A stretch of 64,000 nt of DNA from Gammaproteobacteria bacterium. GTDB lineage: Bacteria; Pseudomonadota; Gammaproteobacteria; Steroidobacterales; Steroidobacteraceae. The stretch spans positions 1 through 64,000 of the forward strand of contig VBNH01000059.1 in NCBI GenBank assembly GCA_005878095.1, given 5' to 3'. Positions 42,747-51,746 of this stretch are shown piece after piece (the stretch's first letter is position 1; the number at the start of each line of letters is the position of its first letter). A program made the position numbers and the translations under genes. Below the pieces are notes generated by a model that searched no databases, had not been told where the DNA came from, and saw nothing but the letters and a program-made list of their open reading frames with translations.

Positions 42747-44030
42747 GTGGGCACGAACCCGGAACACATCCCAGACGCCCTGGCGGCGCACAGCGAGCCG
42801 GTGACGTGGATCGGGCGCGATCGACTCGGGTTTGACCGCCTCACCCCCGACAGCCCGGTGCACCCCACATCCCCGCCCACGGCCCCGATCGAGGCGCCAC
42901 AGCCGGAACTGCGCCGCAAATGGCTGCTCCCGGCAGGCGCGGTGCTGCTGGCCCTGGCGATCAGTGCCGTGCTCTGGAGCACCCTGCACTCGAAGCCGAA
43001 GCTCGTGCCGCTCGCCGACCAGCGCAACGTGCCGCTGATTTCGGTCATGACGCCGGGACTGAAGGCCGTGACCTCGAGCGTGACCTTCACAGGCGCGATC
43101 GCGGCGCGCTATGACATGCCGATCGGCAACGACGGGGAGACCGGCCGGATCGTCGCGGTCTACGTCGAGCCCGGCGATCACGTGCAGCGCGGGCAGCCGC
43201 TCGCGAAGCTCGATCAGTCGGTACTCATTCCGCAGGTCAATCGCCTCGCGGCCGCCCTCGAGCAGGCGCAGGCGCAGGCCGCACTGTCGGCGGCCGAGTA
43301 TCGGCGCGCGCAGGGCGTCGAATCGGCCGGCGCGCTGTCGGCCGAGGACATCGAAAAGCGCCGCGCCACTGCGATGACGGATGCGGCGAACGTCAAGGTG
43401 GCGGCCGCGCTGCTCGCGGAAGGGCAGGCGCGCCTGAATCGTACGCGCATCGTCGCGCCCATCGCCGGCACGGTCCTCACGCGCCGGGCAGAAGTCGGCC
43501 AGATCGCCAATCCGGGCGGCGAGGCGCTGTTTCGGATCGCGAGCGGCGGTGAGATCGAGATGCGCGGCCAGCTCGCGGAGCAGGATCTCGCCCAGGTCAA
43601 GGTCGGTGACGCGGCGAGCGTGCACCTCACCGGCCTGCCGCAGGCCTTCGAGGGGCGTGTACGCCTGCTCGGCGCCATCATCGACCCGCAGACCCGGCTC
43701 GGGGAAATTCGCATCACGCTCAAGCCCGACCCGGCGCTGCGCCCGGGCGCGTTCGCGCGCGGCACGGTGGCGGTGAACAAGGCCCTGCGGCCGGTGGTGC
43801 CGCAGACGGCGGTTCTGACCGATACCGGCGGCAGCTACGTGTACCTCGTGAACGCCCAGAGCCACGCCGAGCGGCGCGCCGTGCGCGTCGCCGACACCTC
43901 CGACCAGGGCGTCGTGATCTCCTCGGGTCTCAGCGGCTCCGAGCGCGTCGTGACCACGGCGGCCGGCTTTCTGCGTGACGGGGAGGAAGTGAAGGCCGTG
44001 GCGGCACCCGCCACTCAGCCCTCGCCCTGA
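42747..44030 (+). CDS. RND efflux periplasmic adaptor (membrane fusion protein)
   Basis: 427-residue adaptor linking an inner-membrane RND pump to an outer-membrane channel. It has a long N-terminal segment (1-56), one transmembrane helix (about 58-78, WLLPAGAVLLALAISAVLW), a lipoyl-like/coiled-coil region (VYVEPGDHVQRGQPLAKLD, then helical Ala/Glu-rich hairpin), and beta-barrel and membrane-proximal domains (IVAPIAGTVLTRRAEVG). The start is GTG 42747 with AAGGA about 8 bases before it. The RND permease follows 17 bases downstream; no outer-membrane channel gene is present. Substrate unknown. Confidence 0.9.
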   Translation: MGTNPEHIPDALAAHSEPVTWIGRDRLGFDRLTPDSPVHPTSPPTAPIEAPQPELRRKWLLPAGAVLLALAISAVLWSTLHSKPKLVPLADQRNVPLISVMTPGLKAVTSSVTFTGAIAARYDMPIGNDGETGRIVAVYVEPGDHVQRGQPLAKLDQSVLIPQVNRLAAALEQAQAQAALSAAEYRRAQGVESAGALSAEDIEKRRATAMTDAANVKVAAALLAEGQARLNRTRIVAPIAGTVLTRRAEVGQIANPGGEALFRIASGGEIEMRGQLAEQDLAQVKVGDAASVHLTGLPQAFEGRVRLLGAIIDPQTRLGEIRITLKPDPALRPGAFARGTVAVNKALRPVVPQTAVLTDTGGSYVYLVNAQSHAERRAVRVADTSDQGVVISSGLSGSERVVTTAAGFLRDGEEVKAVAAPATQPSP

Positions 44031-44047
44031 AGGCCGGAGCCGCGCGC

Positions 44048-47000
44048 ATGAAGAATATCTCAGCGTGGGCGATCCGCCACCCCTTGCCCCCCATCGTGCT
44101 GTTCGTGGTGCTGCTGTTCATGGGCATCGTGTGCTTCGTGCGCCTGCCCGTGACCGCCGACCCCGATATCTCCTTTCCCGGCGTGTTCATCGGCATCGGC
44201 CAGCCCGGCGCGGCGCCGCAGGAGCTGGAAACGCAGGTGATGCAGAAGGTCGAAGGCGCGGTCGCCGGCATCGGCAACATCGACAACATCACTTCCTGGG
44301 CGGTCGAAGGCCAGGCGAACATCTTCATCCAGTTCGAGATCGGCACCCCGATCGACCGCGCGGTCGCGGACGTGCGCGATGCGGTCGCCAAGGTGCGGGT
44401 GCTGCTGCCCCAGGGTATCCAGGAACCCACGGTCCAGCGCATCAATGCCGACGGCGGCCCGATGGTCCTCTACGCGGTCAGCTCGAGCTCGCTCACGGAG
44501 GAGGAGCTGTCCTGGTTCGTCGACAACACCATCACCAAGCGGCTGCTGCAGGTGACCGGCGTCGCGCAGGTGCAGCGCGGCGGCGGGGTCAACCGCGAGA
44601 TCCGCGTCGAGCTCGACCCGGCGCGCATGCAGGCGCTCGGCATCACCGCCGCCGAGGTCAACGAGCAGCTGCGCTCGCTGAACCTCGATTCCCCCGGCGG
44701 CCGCGCGCAGCTCGGCGGCGGCGAGCAGGCGATCCGCGTGCTCGGCGGCGCGCGCACCGCCGCCGCCCTCGGCGGGGCGCAGATCGCCCTGCCCGGCGGG
44801 CGCTTCGCGCGCCTCTCGGATCTGGCGGAGGTGCGCGACGGCGTCGGCGAGGTGCGCACGATCGCGCGCCTCAACGGCCGCCCGGCGACCACCTTTGGAG
44901 TGATCAAGGCCAAGGGTTACTCGGACGTCAGCGTCGATAACGGCATGCAGGTGGAGCTCGCCAAAGTCCGCAAAGAGAATCCGCAGGTGAAGCTGACGCA
45001 GATCTTCACCAGCGTCGACTACACCAAGGCGACCTACCACTCGGCGCTGGGCGCGCTGCTGGAAGGCTCGGTGCTCGCGGTGCTGGTGGTGTTCCTGTTC
45101 CTGCGCGACACGCGCGCCACGCTGATCTCGGCGCTCGCCATCCCGCTGTCGGCGATCCCGACGTTTGCGTTCATGCAGTGGATGGGCTTCACGCTGAACT
45201 CGATCAGCCTGCTGGCCCTGTCGCTGGTCGCCGGCGTGCTGGTCGACGACGCCATCGTCGAGATCGAGAACATCGTGCGCCACATGCGCATGGGCAAGAG
45301 CGGCTTCCAGGCCGCGCTCGAGGCCGCCGACCAGATCGGACTTGCGGTGGTGGCGACCTCGGCGACCATCATTGCGGTGTTCGTGCCGGTGAGTTTCATG
45401 GGCGGCCTCACCGGGCAGTACTTCAAGCAGTTCGGCCTCACCGTGGCGGCGGCGGTGTTCTTCTCGCTGCTGGTGGCGCGCCTGATCACACCGGTCGTCG
45501 CCGCCTATACCCTGAAGTCCGACAACGTCCCCCGGCACACCGACGGGCCGATCATGGCCTGGTACCAGCGCCTGCTCGGCTGGTGCGCGGTGCATCGCTG
45601 GAAGACCGTGCTGGCAGGCCTCGGGTTCATGGTGCTGTCGGCGGCCGGCGTGGCTTTCTGCTCCTTCTCCTTCATACCCGAGTCGGACGTGGGCACCAGC
45701 TTCCTGAGCGTCGAGCTGCCCCCGGGCGTGCGCCTCGAGGACACCGCCCGAGTCACCGCCGCCGCCTACCGCATCATCGCCCGCCAGCCGGAAGTGAGGG
45801 ACATAGTCGAATCGGTCGGCACGAGCGATGAGGGCGTGCGTCAGGCGGAGCTCGACATCGCGCTGGTGCCGGCGAGCGAGCGGCGCGTCACCCAGCGTCA
45901 GTTCGAGGACCGCGTCAGCCAGGAACTGAAGGTGATTCCGGACGCGCAGCTGCACTTCAATCGCAACGGCAACGGCCGCGATGTCAACATCTACATCACC
46001 GGCGACGACCCGCAGCTCACCTACAACACGGCCCGCCGGGTGGTCGAGGAGATGAGCAGGCTGTCCTTCGTGCGTGACGCGCGCATCAACAACGACCTGC
46101 CGCGTCCGGAGATCCTGGTGCACCCGCACCTGGATCTCGCCTCGCAGCTCGGCGTGACAGTCGAGCGAATCAGCGAGACCATCCGCATCGCGACCCTCGG
46201 GGACCTGGATCAGAACAGCGCCAAGTTCTCGCTGTCGGATCGGCAGGTGCCGATCCGCGTCAGCCTCCTCGAGGAAAGCCGCAAGAGCCTGACGACGCTG
46301 GAGAACCTGCCGGTGCCCACCTCTGGCGGGGGGACCGTACCCTTGAAGGCGGTCGCCGACATCAGCTTCGGCGAGGGCCCCACGCGGGTGCGCCGCTACA
46401 ACCAGAGCCGCCGCCTGTTCATCGATGCGGACCTCAAGGGTGCCGAGCTCGGGGACGCGATGAAGGCCATCTACAACCTGCCGACGCTCAAGCACCTGCC
46501 GCAGGGCGTGCATCTGGTCGAGATCGGCGATGCCAAGTACATGAACGAGCTGATCACCAATTTCTTCATCGCCATGGCCACCGGCATCCTGATGGTGTTC
46601 GCAGTGCTGGTGCTGCTGTTCGCGCGGGTGCTGCAGCCGATCACCATCCTGTCCTCGCTGCCGCTGTCGATCGGTGGGGCGGTATTCGCGCTGCTGATCA
46701 CCGCACACTCGATCTCCCTCGGGGTGATGATCGGGTTCCTGATGCTCATGGGCATCGTCGCCAAGAACTCGATCCTGCTGGTGGACTTCGCCATCGAGGA
46801 GATGCGCGCCGGCAAGGATCGGCTCACGGCGATCCTCGAGTCCGGCCACAAGCGCGCGCGCCCGATCGTCATGACGACCGTCGCCATGATTGCCGGCATG
46901 CTGCCGGTGGCGGTCGGACTGGGCGGGGACACGGCCTTTCGCCAGCCGATGGCCATCGCGGTCATCGGCGGTCTCATCACCTCCACGGGACTGACGCTGG

Positions 47001-47128
47001 TCATCGTGCCGGCGGTCTTCACCCTCATCGATGACATCGAGCGCTGGCTCGCGCCGCGCTTCGGCCGGGTGCTCACGGCGCAGCCACCGCCCGCCGGCGC
47101 GCCGCCGCAACCGCATCCGGTAAACTAA
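44048..47128 (+). CDS. RND-family efflux permease
   Basis: 1026-residue proton-driven inner-membrane pump of the AcrB/MexF/CzcA superfamily, of full length with two large periplasmic loops and about 12 transmembrane helices. Visible features: N-terminal WAIRHPLPPIVLFVVLLFMG, the TM4 motif VAGVLVDDAIVEIENI with the paired aspartates of the proton relay, and a mirror segment LMLMGIVAKNSILLVDFA in the second half. The paired aspartates indicate the hydrophobic/amphiphilic (HAE) type rather than a heavy-metal pump. It is in an operon with the adaptor and, 6 bases downstream, a LpxL-like acyltransferase. Confidence 0.94.
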   Translation: MKNISAWAIRHPLPPIVLFVVLLFMGIVCFVRLPVTADPDISFPGVFIGIGQPGAAPQELETQVMQKVEGAVAGIGNIDNITSWAVEGQANIFIQFEIGTPIDRAVADVRDAVAKVRVLLPQGIQEPTVQRINADGGPMVLYAVSSSSLTEEELSWFVDNTITKRLLQVTGVAQVQRGGGVNREIRVELDPARMQALGITAAEVNEQLRSLNLDSPGGRAQLGGGEQAIRVLGGARTAAALGGAQIALPGGRFARLSDLAEVRDGVGEVRTIARLNGRPATTFGVIKAKGYSDVSVDNGMQVELAKVRKENPQVKLTQIFTSVDYTKATYHSALGALLEGSVLAVLVVFLFLRDTRATLISALAIPLSAIPTFAFMQWMGFTLNSISLLALSLVAGVLVDDAIVEIENIVRHMRMGKSGFQAALEAADQIGLAVVATSATIIAVFVPVSFMGGLTGQYFKQFGLTVAAAVFFSLLVARLITPVVAAYTLKSDNVPRHTDGPIMAWYQRLLGWCAVHRWKTVLAGLGFMVLSAAGVAFCSFSFIPESDVGTSFLSVELPPGVRLEDTARVTAAAYRIIARQPEVRDIVESVGTSDEGVRQAELDIALVPASERRVTQRQFEDRVSQELKVIPDAQLHFNRNGNGRDVNIYITGDDPQLTYNTARRVVEEMSRLSFVRDARINNDLPRPEILVHPHLDLASQLGVTVERISETIRIATLGDLDQNSAKFSLSDRQVPIRVSLLEESRKSLTTLENLPVPTSGGGTVPLKAVADISFGEGPTRVRRYNQSRRLFIDADLKGAELGDAMKAIYNLPTLKHLPQGVHLVEIGDAKYMNELITNFFIAMATGILMVFAVLVLLFARVLQPITILSSLPLSIGGAVFALLITAHSISLGVMIGFLMLMGIVAKNSILLVDFAIEEMRAGKDRLTAILESGHKRARPIVMTTVAMIAGMLPVAVGLGGDTAFRQPMAIAVIGGLITSTGLTLVIVPAVFTLIDDIERWLAPRFGRVLTAQPPPAGAPPQPHPVN

Positions 47129-47134
47129 GACGGA

Positions 47135-48076
47135 ATGCTGACCGAGGTTTCCCCGGGCAACGGCAACACCTCCATCACCCTGCCGCTCGCGCCCGCGCGC
47201 CCGGCCTGGTGGGCGCGGTTGCTGGCGCGCATTCCGCTGCGCGCGCTGTACGGCTTTGCCGGCCTCCTCGGCTGGCTCGCGTTTCGGGCGTTCCCCTACC
47301 GCCAGCACGTGGTGCGCGAGAACCTGATCCGGGCATTCCCCGACTTCGACGAGGCGCGCCTGCGCGCGGTGATGCGCGGCTACTACCTCGGCTTCGCGCA
47401 GATGCTGGTGGAGGTCATCAAGTCGGTGACGCTGCCGGCGCAGGAGATCCGCCGGCGCGTGCGCATCGTGAATCTCGAGGCGCCCCGCGCGCTCCTCGCG
47501 CAGGGCCAGTCGGTGCTGCTGGTGGCAGCCCACCAGTGCAACTGGGAATGGATGCTGCTCGCGCTGTCCCTGGAGCTCGGCTATCCGCTCGATGCCGCCT
47601 ACAAGCCGCTGGTGGACAACTGGGCGGAGCGCGAGATGAAGAAAGTGCGAACGCGTTTCGGCAGCCGCCTGGTGCCGGCCAAGGACCTGCTGGCGGACAT
47701 CATCAAGCGCCGCGATGTGGTGCGCGCCGTGGCGATGGTCGCCGACCAGGAACCGACCACCAGCGAGCACAAGTACTGGACCCGCTTTCTCAACCGCGAC
47801 ACCGCCTTTTACCTGGGTGCTGAGGAACTCGCGCGTGTCACACGCTTGCCGGTGTTCTTCATCGCCATGCGCCGCACCGCGCGCGGCTACTACGAAATGC
47901 ACTTCGAACCGCTCGCCAGCGCCGCACAGCCTCTGCCCGCGGGGGCGCTGACCGAACGTTACGCGCGCCGGGTGGAGGAGCAGATCCGCTCCGCGCCCAG
48001 CGACTGGCCCTGGTCGCACAAGCGCTGGAAGCTCAAGCGCTCGCTCTACCAGAACCGCGGCCGCTCCGAGGCCTGA
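47135..48076 (+). CDS. LpxL/HtrB-like lauroyl acyltransferase
   Basis: 313-residue inner-membrane acyltransferase of the LpxL/LpxM family, which add secondary acyl chains to lipid A. The catalytic HX4(D/E) motif is AAHQCNWEW near residue 133. An N-terminal hydrophobic segment (ALYGFAGLLGWLAFRAF) anchors it, and RVENL-like VVRENLIRAFPDF and VADQEPTTSEHKYW are typical. It starts 6 bases after the RND permease, so it is co-expressed with an efflux pump. Acting on lipid A is likely but not proven; related enzymes acylate ornithine lipids and glycolipids. Confidence 0.85.
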   Translation: MLTEVSPGNGNTSITLPLAPARPAWWARLLARIPLRALYGFAGLLGWLAFRAFPYRQHVVRENLIRAFPDFDEARLRAVMRGYYLGFAQMLVEVIKSVTLPAQEIRRRVRIVNLEAPRALLAQGQSVLLVAAHQCNWEWMLLALSLELGYPLDAAYKPLVDNWAEREMKKVRTRFGSRLVPAKDLLADIIKRRDVVRAVAMVADQEPTTSEHKYWTRFLNRDTAFYLGAEELARVTRLPVFFIAMRRTARGYYEMHFEPLASAAQPLPAGALTERYARRVEEQIRSAPSDWPWSHKRWKLKRSLYQNRGRSEA

Positions 48077-48148
48077 AGCCGCCGCGGCTGCCGGCAGCGC
48101 CGCTGAAGCGCGGCCCACGCACGCGCGCGCGCCCACGGGATGCGCCTG

Positions 48149-49627
48149 TCAGTTGTTCACCGCGCCGGCCGTGATCCACGCCCGCACCTGATCGATCGTC
48201 GCCTGATCGAGGAACGGACCGCCGAGGGGCATGCGGTTGCCCGCGATCGTGGCCGCGCCCTCGAGCTTCTGCACGACGTAGCTGTTGTCCGGATCGCCCG
48301 GCTTGACGCGCTGGAGCGCCGGCTGCTCGACGCTCGCAACGTTGACGATGGATGCGTAGATGTGGCTCGGCGTCAGGTCCATCGACGCGGGGAGCGAGGT
48401 GCCGCCGCCGGTGTGGCAGCCGCCGCAGACGCTGAACGCGCTCGACTTGAGCTGCGTGAGGGTTGGGGCGGCGGGGGGCGGTGTTGACGAGGCGTTGATC
48501 TGCCCGCGGATCGCGCCGTTCGGATCGGCAGGCGTCTTCACATTCACGTACAGCTTGTTGGCGCTGAAGTTGCCGACGTCGCTGGCGGCGATGGTCGCGA
48601 GCTCCCTCGACCAGTGGCCCATATTGACGCTGTCCTTGGCGAGGGCTACGAGCTTCGGTCCACTGGCACCCGCGGCGCCGGTGTCGACCTCCGCCCCCGT
48701 CGCATCGTCCACGCCGGTGGAATTGACGTGAACCGTGAGCGTGTTGGCGGCCGCATCCACCGTCGTGGCGGCAACCCCGGAGGCGGTGATCGTGACCGGC
48801 GGCACCTCCTGGGAGCCGGCCAGTGCGGAGAAGACCACCGTGACGTTGTCGGGTGTGATCTGGCCGCGGATCTCACCGGCGGGATTGGCGGCGGAGGTCG
48901 CGATCACATAGAGCTTGCCCTGCAACAGCGCCGTCACCTGGTCGGCGCTGAGCAGTGCGCCCGCGGGCACGTCCCACTCACCTGCGGTGCCGCCATTGGC
49001 CGCGAGCGTGATCAGGCTGGCCCCGGTTGCGCCCGCGAAGGCCTCGTTGATGGTCACGGCGGTCGCGCTGACGCCGCTGAGGGTCACCTTGCCGCTGGTG
49101 GCGCCGCTCGCGAGCTTGACGGTCAGACTCGCGGTTCCCGCAGCGCCGGAGTTAGGCGCCGGGAAGATCTGCGCCGCCGCCATCGCGACGCTGAAGGCCG
49201 GATTGTTCTTCACCGCGACGCTGACGGCCGCCGAGGTGGCGGTCTGACTCTGGCTGTCGCTGACCTTGCCGGTGAGGGTGTGGTTGCCATCGCCGACGGT
49301 GGTGCTGTCCCAGCTGACGCTGTAGGGAGCGGCGCTCGCCGTTCCCACAACCGTGCCGTCGATCATGAAATCGACCCGGCTCACCGCGGCGCCGCCCATG
49401 GCGGCCGCAGTGGCACTCAGTTTGACGGTGCGACTCACGGTCGCTCCCGGAGATGTCAGGGTGATGGTCGGAGCCGGGCACGGAGAGCCGTAGGCGCCGC
49501 CGCAGGCCATGGAGCCCGAGCCGCTACTACCGCCGTAGCCGCCGCACGCGCTGAGGATCAGCGCCAGGGCGCCTGCCATCAACGGCAACGCTCGACGCGC
49601 ATGTTTGAGACCGAGAGTGTGTCGCAT
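48149..49627 (-). CDS. CHRD-domain lipoprotein with a C-terminal haem-c motif
   Basis: 492-residue lipoprotein. The lipobox is LILSACGG (ATG 49627; GGAAGG with a 6-base spacer). It has a Ser/Gly-rich stretch and an Ig-like Big domain (about 45-140, VDFMIDGTVVGTASAAPYS), then two CHRD domains (about 155-265 and 270-385), each with EIRGQI or AIRGQI at its end. A cytochrome-c-like C-terminus carries CGGCH near residue 400 and MPLGGPFLDQATIDQVRAWI. CHRD was first described in chordin; in bacteria its role is unclear. The protein is a paralogue of the lipoprotein at 51747-52904; two further haem-c genes lie between them. Confidence 0.85.
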   Translation of the reverse strand: MRHTLGLKHARRALPLMAGALALILSACGGYGGSSGSGSMACGGAYGSPCPAPTITLTSPGATVSRTVKLSATAAAMGGAAVSRVDFMIDGTVVGTASAAPYSVSWDSTTVGDGNHTLTGKVSDSQSQTATSAAVSVAVKNNPAFSVAMAAAQIFPAPNSGAAGTASLTVKLASGATSGKVTLSGVSATAVTINEAFAGATGASLITLAANGGTAGEWDVPAGALLSADQVTALLQGKLYVIATSAANPAGEIRGQITPDNVTVVFSALAGSQEVPPVTITASGVAATTVDAAANTLTVHVNSTGVDDATGAEVDTGAAGASGPKLVALAKDSVNMGHWSRELATIAASDVGNFSANKLYVNVKTPADPNGAIRGQINASSTPPPAAPTLTQLKSSAFSVCGGCHTGGGTSLPASMDLTPSHIYASIVNVASVEQPALQRVKPGDPDNSYVVQKLEGAATIAGNRMPLGGPFLDQATIDQVRAWITAGAVNN

Positions 49628-49781
49628 GTGAAGCCTTCCAATGTATCTGTCCGCTGGTAGGTGTCGGCGGCGCCCGCCGCGGTTTAGCCGCAGGCGCAAA
49701 AAATGATTCGGCGGGAACGGAAACCAACACCGCGTTGCTCGCGCACTCACGGCACAGTGTCGGTCGGCGGGGAGTCGTGCA

Positions 49782-50600
49782 ATGTTGGATGTGTCAGGCG
49801 CGCGTCTGCTGGTGGCGCTCGGCGCCGCGCTGCTTGCAGCGTGTGCCGGGAACGGTGAGGGACTGGATGCCAACGGGCAGCCGCTCGGCTCCGCCAGCGG
49901 TACGCCGCCGCTCGCCGCCGACTTTCAATCCATCCAGGACAATGTCTTCACGCCCGTGTGCGTGCGCTGCCACAGCGGCGCGGGCGCGCCACAGGGCCTG
50001 CAGCTGGACGCCGCGCACAGCTACGCGCTGCTGGTGGGCGTTCCCAGCAACGAGGAGCCGAGTCTGTTGCGCGTGAAGCCTGGCGTTCCCGACAGCAGCT
50101 ACATCGTGCTCAAGCTCGAGGGCAGCTCCGGAATCGTCGGCGCGCAGATGCCGTTCGGGGGCCCGCCGCTGCCGCAGTCCACCATCGACGTCATTCGTCA
50201 ATGGATCAGCGACGGCGCCGCAAGCGGCCCGATGGCCGGCGCCGCCGCGGCGCGCTTCGCCGTCACGGCGACCTTCCCCGAGGGTGAGGCGCTGGTCGCG
50301 CCCCCGCTGGCGCGGATCGTGGTGGCCTTCAGCCACGAGCTGGATGCCTCACTGATCAATGACACCACCGTACATCTGGAGCGTCTCGGCAGTGGCGCCC
50401 CCGAGCCGGCCGGTGCGCTCTCCCTGCGGCTTGCCGAGGGTAATCCCCGCGCGCTGCTGATCATCCCGCGCGGCACGCTCGCCGCCGGCAGCTATCGCCT
50501 GACGCTGCGCGGCAGCGGCGGCGGTGCGCTGGCGGATGTGAACGCACGCGCGCTCGGCAGCGACTACGTCAGTGAATTCATCGTGGACATCACACCATGA
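49782..50600 (+). CDS. Haem-c lipoprotein with C-terminal Ig-like domain
   Basis: 272-residue lipoprotein (lipobox LLAAC, cysteine about 21). One haem-binding motif C60-VR-C63-H64 in FTPVCVRCHSGAG is followed by a segment like the C-terminus of the CHRD lipoprotein upstream (RVKPGVPDSSYIVLKLEG, then MPFGGPPLPQSTIDVIRQW), so the two share a haem-c module of about 90 residues. Residues about 160-272 resemble an Ig-like SbsA-type domain (VAFSHELDASLINDTTV). Its stop overlaps the next gene's ATG by 4 bases. A role in electron transfer at the cell surface is plausible but unproven. Confidence 0.8.
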   Translation: MLDVSGARLLVALGAALLAACAGNGEGLDANGQPLGSASGTPPLAADFQSIQDNVFTPVCVRCHSGAGAPQGLQLDAAHSYALLVGVPSNEEPSLLRVKPGVPDSSYIVLKLEGSSGIVGAQMPFGGPPLPQSTIDVIRQWISDGAASGPMAGAAAARFAVTATFPEGEALVAPPLARIVVAFSHELDASLINDTTVHLERLGSGAPEPAGALSLRLAEGNPRALLIIPRGTLAAGSYRLTLRGSGGGALADVNARALGSDYVSEFIVDITP

Positions 50601-51697
50601 CCAACCGCGTGGCCCGCCTCGCTTCCCGTTGCATCGCGCTCGCGTGTGTGCTCGCGGCCTCATCCGTACACACGGAGCCGTACCTCGCCGTCGGCCAGGG
50701 CGCCAAGTGCAGTCAATGCCATGTCAACCCCACCGGCGGCGGCCTGCGTAACGCCTTCGGCGACGTGTTCGCGCAGACGCAGCTGCCGGCGCACCATCTG
50801 GATAGCGGCACGGACACCTGGGCGGGCCAGCTCGCCCGTTTCATCTCGATCGGCGCGGATCTGCGCTTCGACGCCTCGAGCCGGCAGGTTCCGCACACGC
50901 GCACGCTCGAGCAGTTTCAGATGCAGCAGACGCGTGTCTATCTGGATGCCAGCGTGATCCCCGAGCGCCTGCTGGTCTACGTCGATGAGCAGGTGGCGCC
51001 GGGAGGGGCGCTGAACCGCGAAGCGTGGGGCATGTTCTGGTCCGCCGATCACTCCTGGTATCTCAAGGGCGGGCAGCTGTACCTGCCCTTCGGCCTGCGT
51101 CTGCAGGATCAGACCGCGCTCGTCGGGCAGGTCAGCGGCATCAACATGACCACGCCCGATGAGGGCGTGGAGTTCGGCTGGCTCAAGGGACACTGGGATG
51201 CGCAGCTCGCCCAGAGCAACGGCACCGCCGGGGGCGCCGCCACCAGCAACGGCAAGCAGTCGAGCGCGCAGCTCACCTGGGTCGAGTCGCTGTGGCGGCT
51301 CGGTGCGGCGGCCAACTACAACAATGCCGCCGCCGCGGGCAACAGGAGCGCCTGGGGCGTCTTCGGCGGACTGAAGACCGGCAAGGTCGCCTGGCTCGGC
51401 GAGGCCGACCTCGTCGATGACCGCAGCCTTCCCGGCGGCGCGGTGAAGATGCTCGCGACTCTCCTGGAAGCCAACTGGGCCCTCGCCCGCGGGCACAATC
51501 TCAAGGTCACTGGAGAGTACCTCGATCCGAACCGGCGCGTGCCGCACGACGGCCAGACTCGCTGGAGCCTGCTGTACGAGCTGACGCCGGTGCAGTTCGT
51601 GCAGCTGCGCGCCGGGGTGCGCTACTCGGACGGCATACCGCAGCTCGACAGCGAGCACACGCGGCTGTACTTCCTCGAGCTACACGGGTTTTTCTGA
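50597..51697 (+). CDS. Haem-c motif fused to an outer-membrane beta-barrel
   Basis: 366-residue exported protein. A signal peptide (1-26) is followed by one haem-c motif C38-SQ-C41-H42 in KCSQCHVNPTGGGLRNAFG. The rest (about 75-366) alternates hydrophobic and polar residues and ends in phenylalanine (LELHGFF), as outer-membrane barrels do. The CxxCHxNPTGGGxR leader is seen in putative porins of metal-respiring bacteria. The gene is coupled to the upstream haem-c lipoprotein (4-base ATGA overlap), suggesting that the two meet at the outer membrane. The strand number cannot be counted by eye. Confidence 0.78.
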   Translation: MTNRVARLASRCIALACVLAASSVHTEPYLAVGQGAKCSQCHVNPTGGGLRNAFGDVFAQTQLPAHHLDSGTDTWAGQLARFISIGADLRFDASSRQVPHTRTLEQFQMQQTRVYLDASVIPERLLVYVDEQVAPGGALNREAWGMFWSADHSWYLKGGQLYLPFGLRLQDQTALVGQVSGINMTTPDEGVEFGWLKGHWDAQLAQSNGTAGGAATSNGKQSSAQLTWVESLWRLGAAANYNNAAAAGNRSAWGVFGGLKTGKVAWLGEADLVDDRSLPGGAVKMLATLLEANWALARGHNLKVTGEYLDPNRRVPHDGQTRWSLLYELTPVQFVQLRAGVRYSDGIPQLDSEHTRLYFLELHGFF

Positions 51698-51746
51698 AAC
51701 TCGCGGTGCGGTGCGCGCCGCGGCTGGCGGCGGCGCGCCCGGCGCG

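Noticed and set aside
44060-48136. A 1358-codon open frame on the minus strand
   Set aside because: It is antisense to the RND permease and the LpxL-like gene, both with clear family motifs. GC-rich codon bias leaves the opposite strand open.
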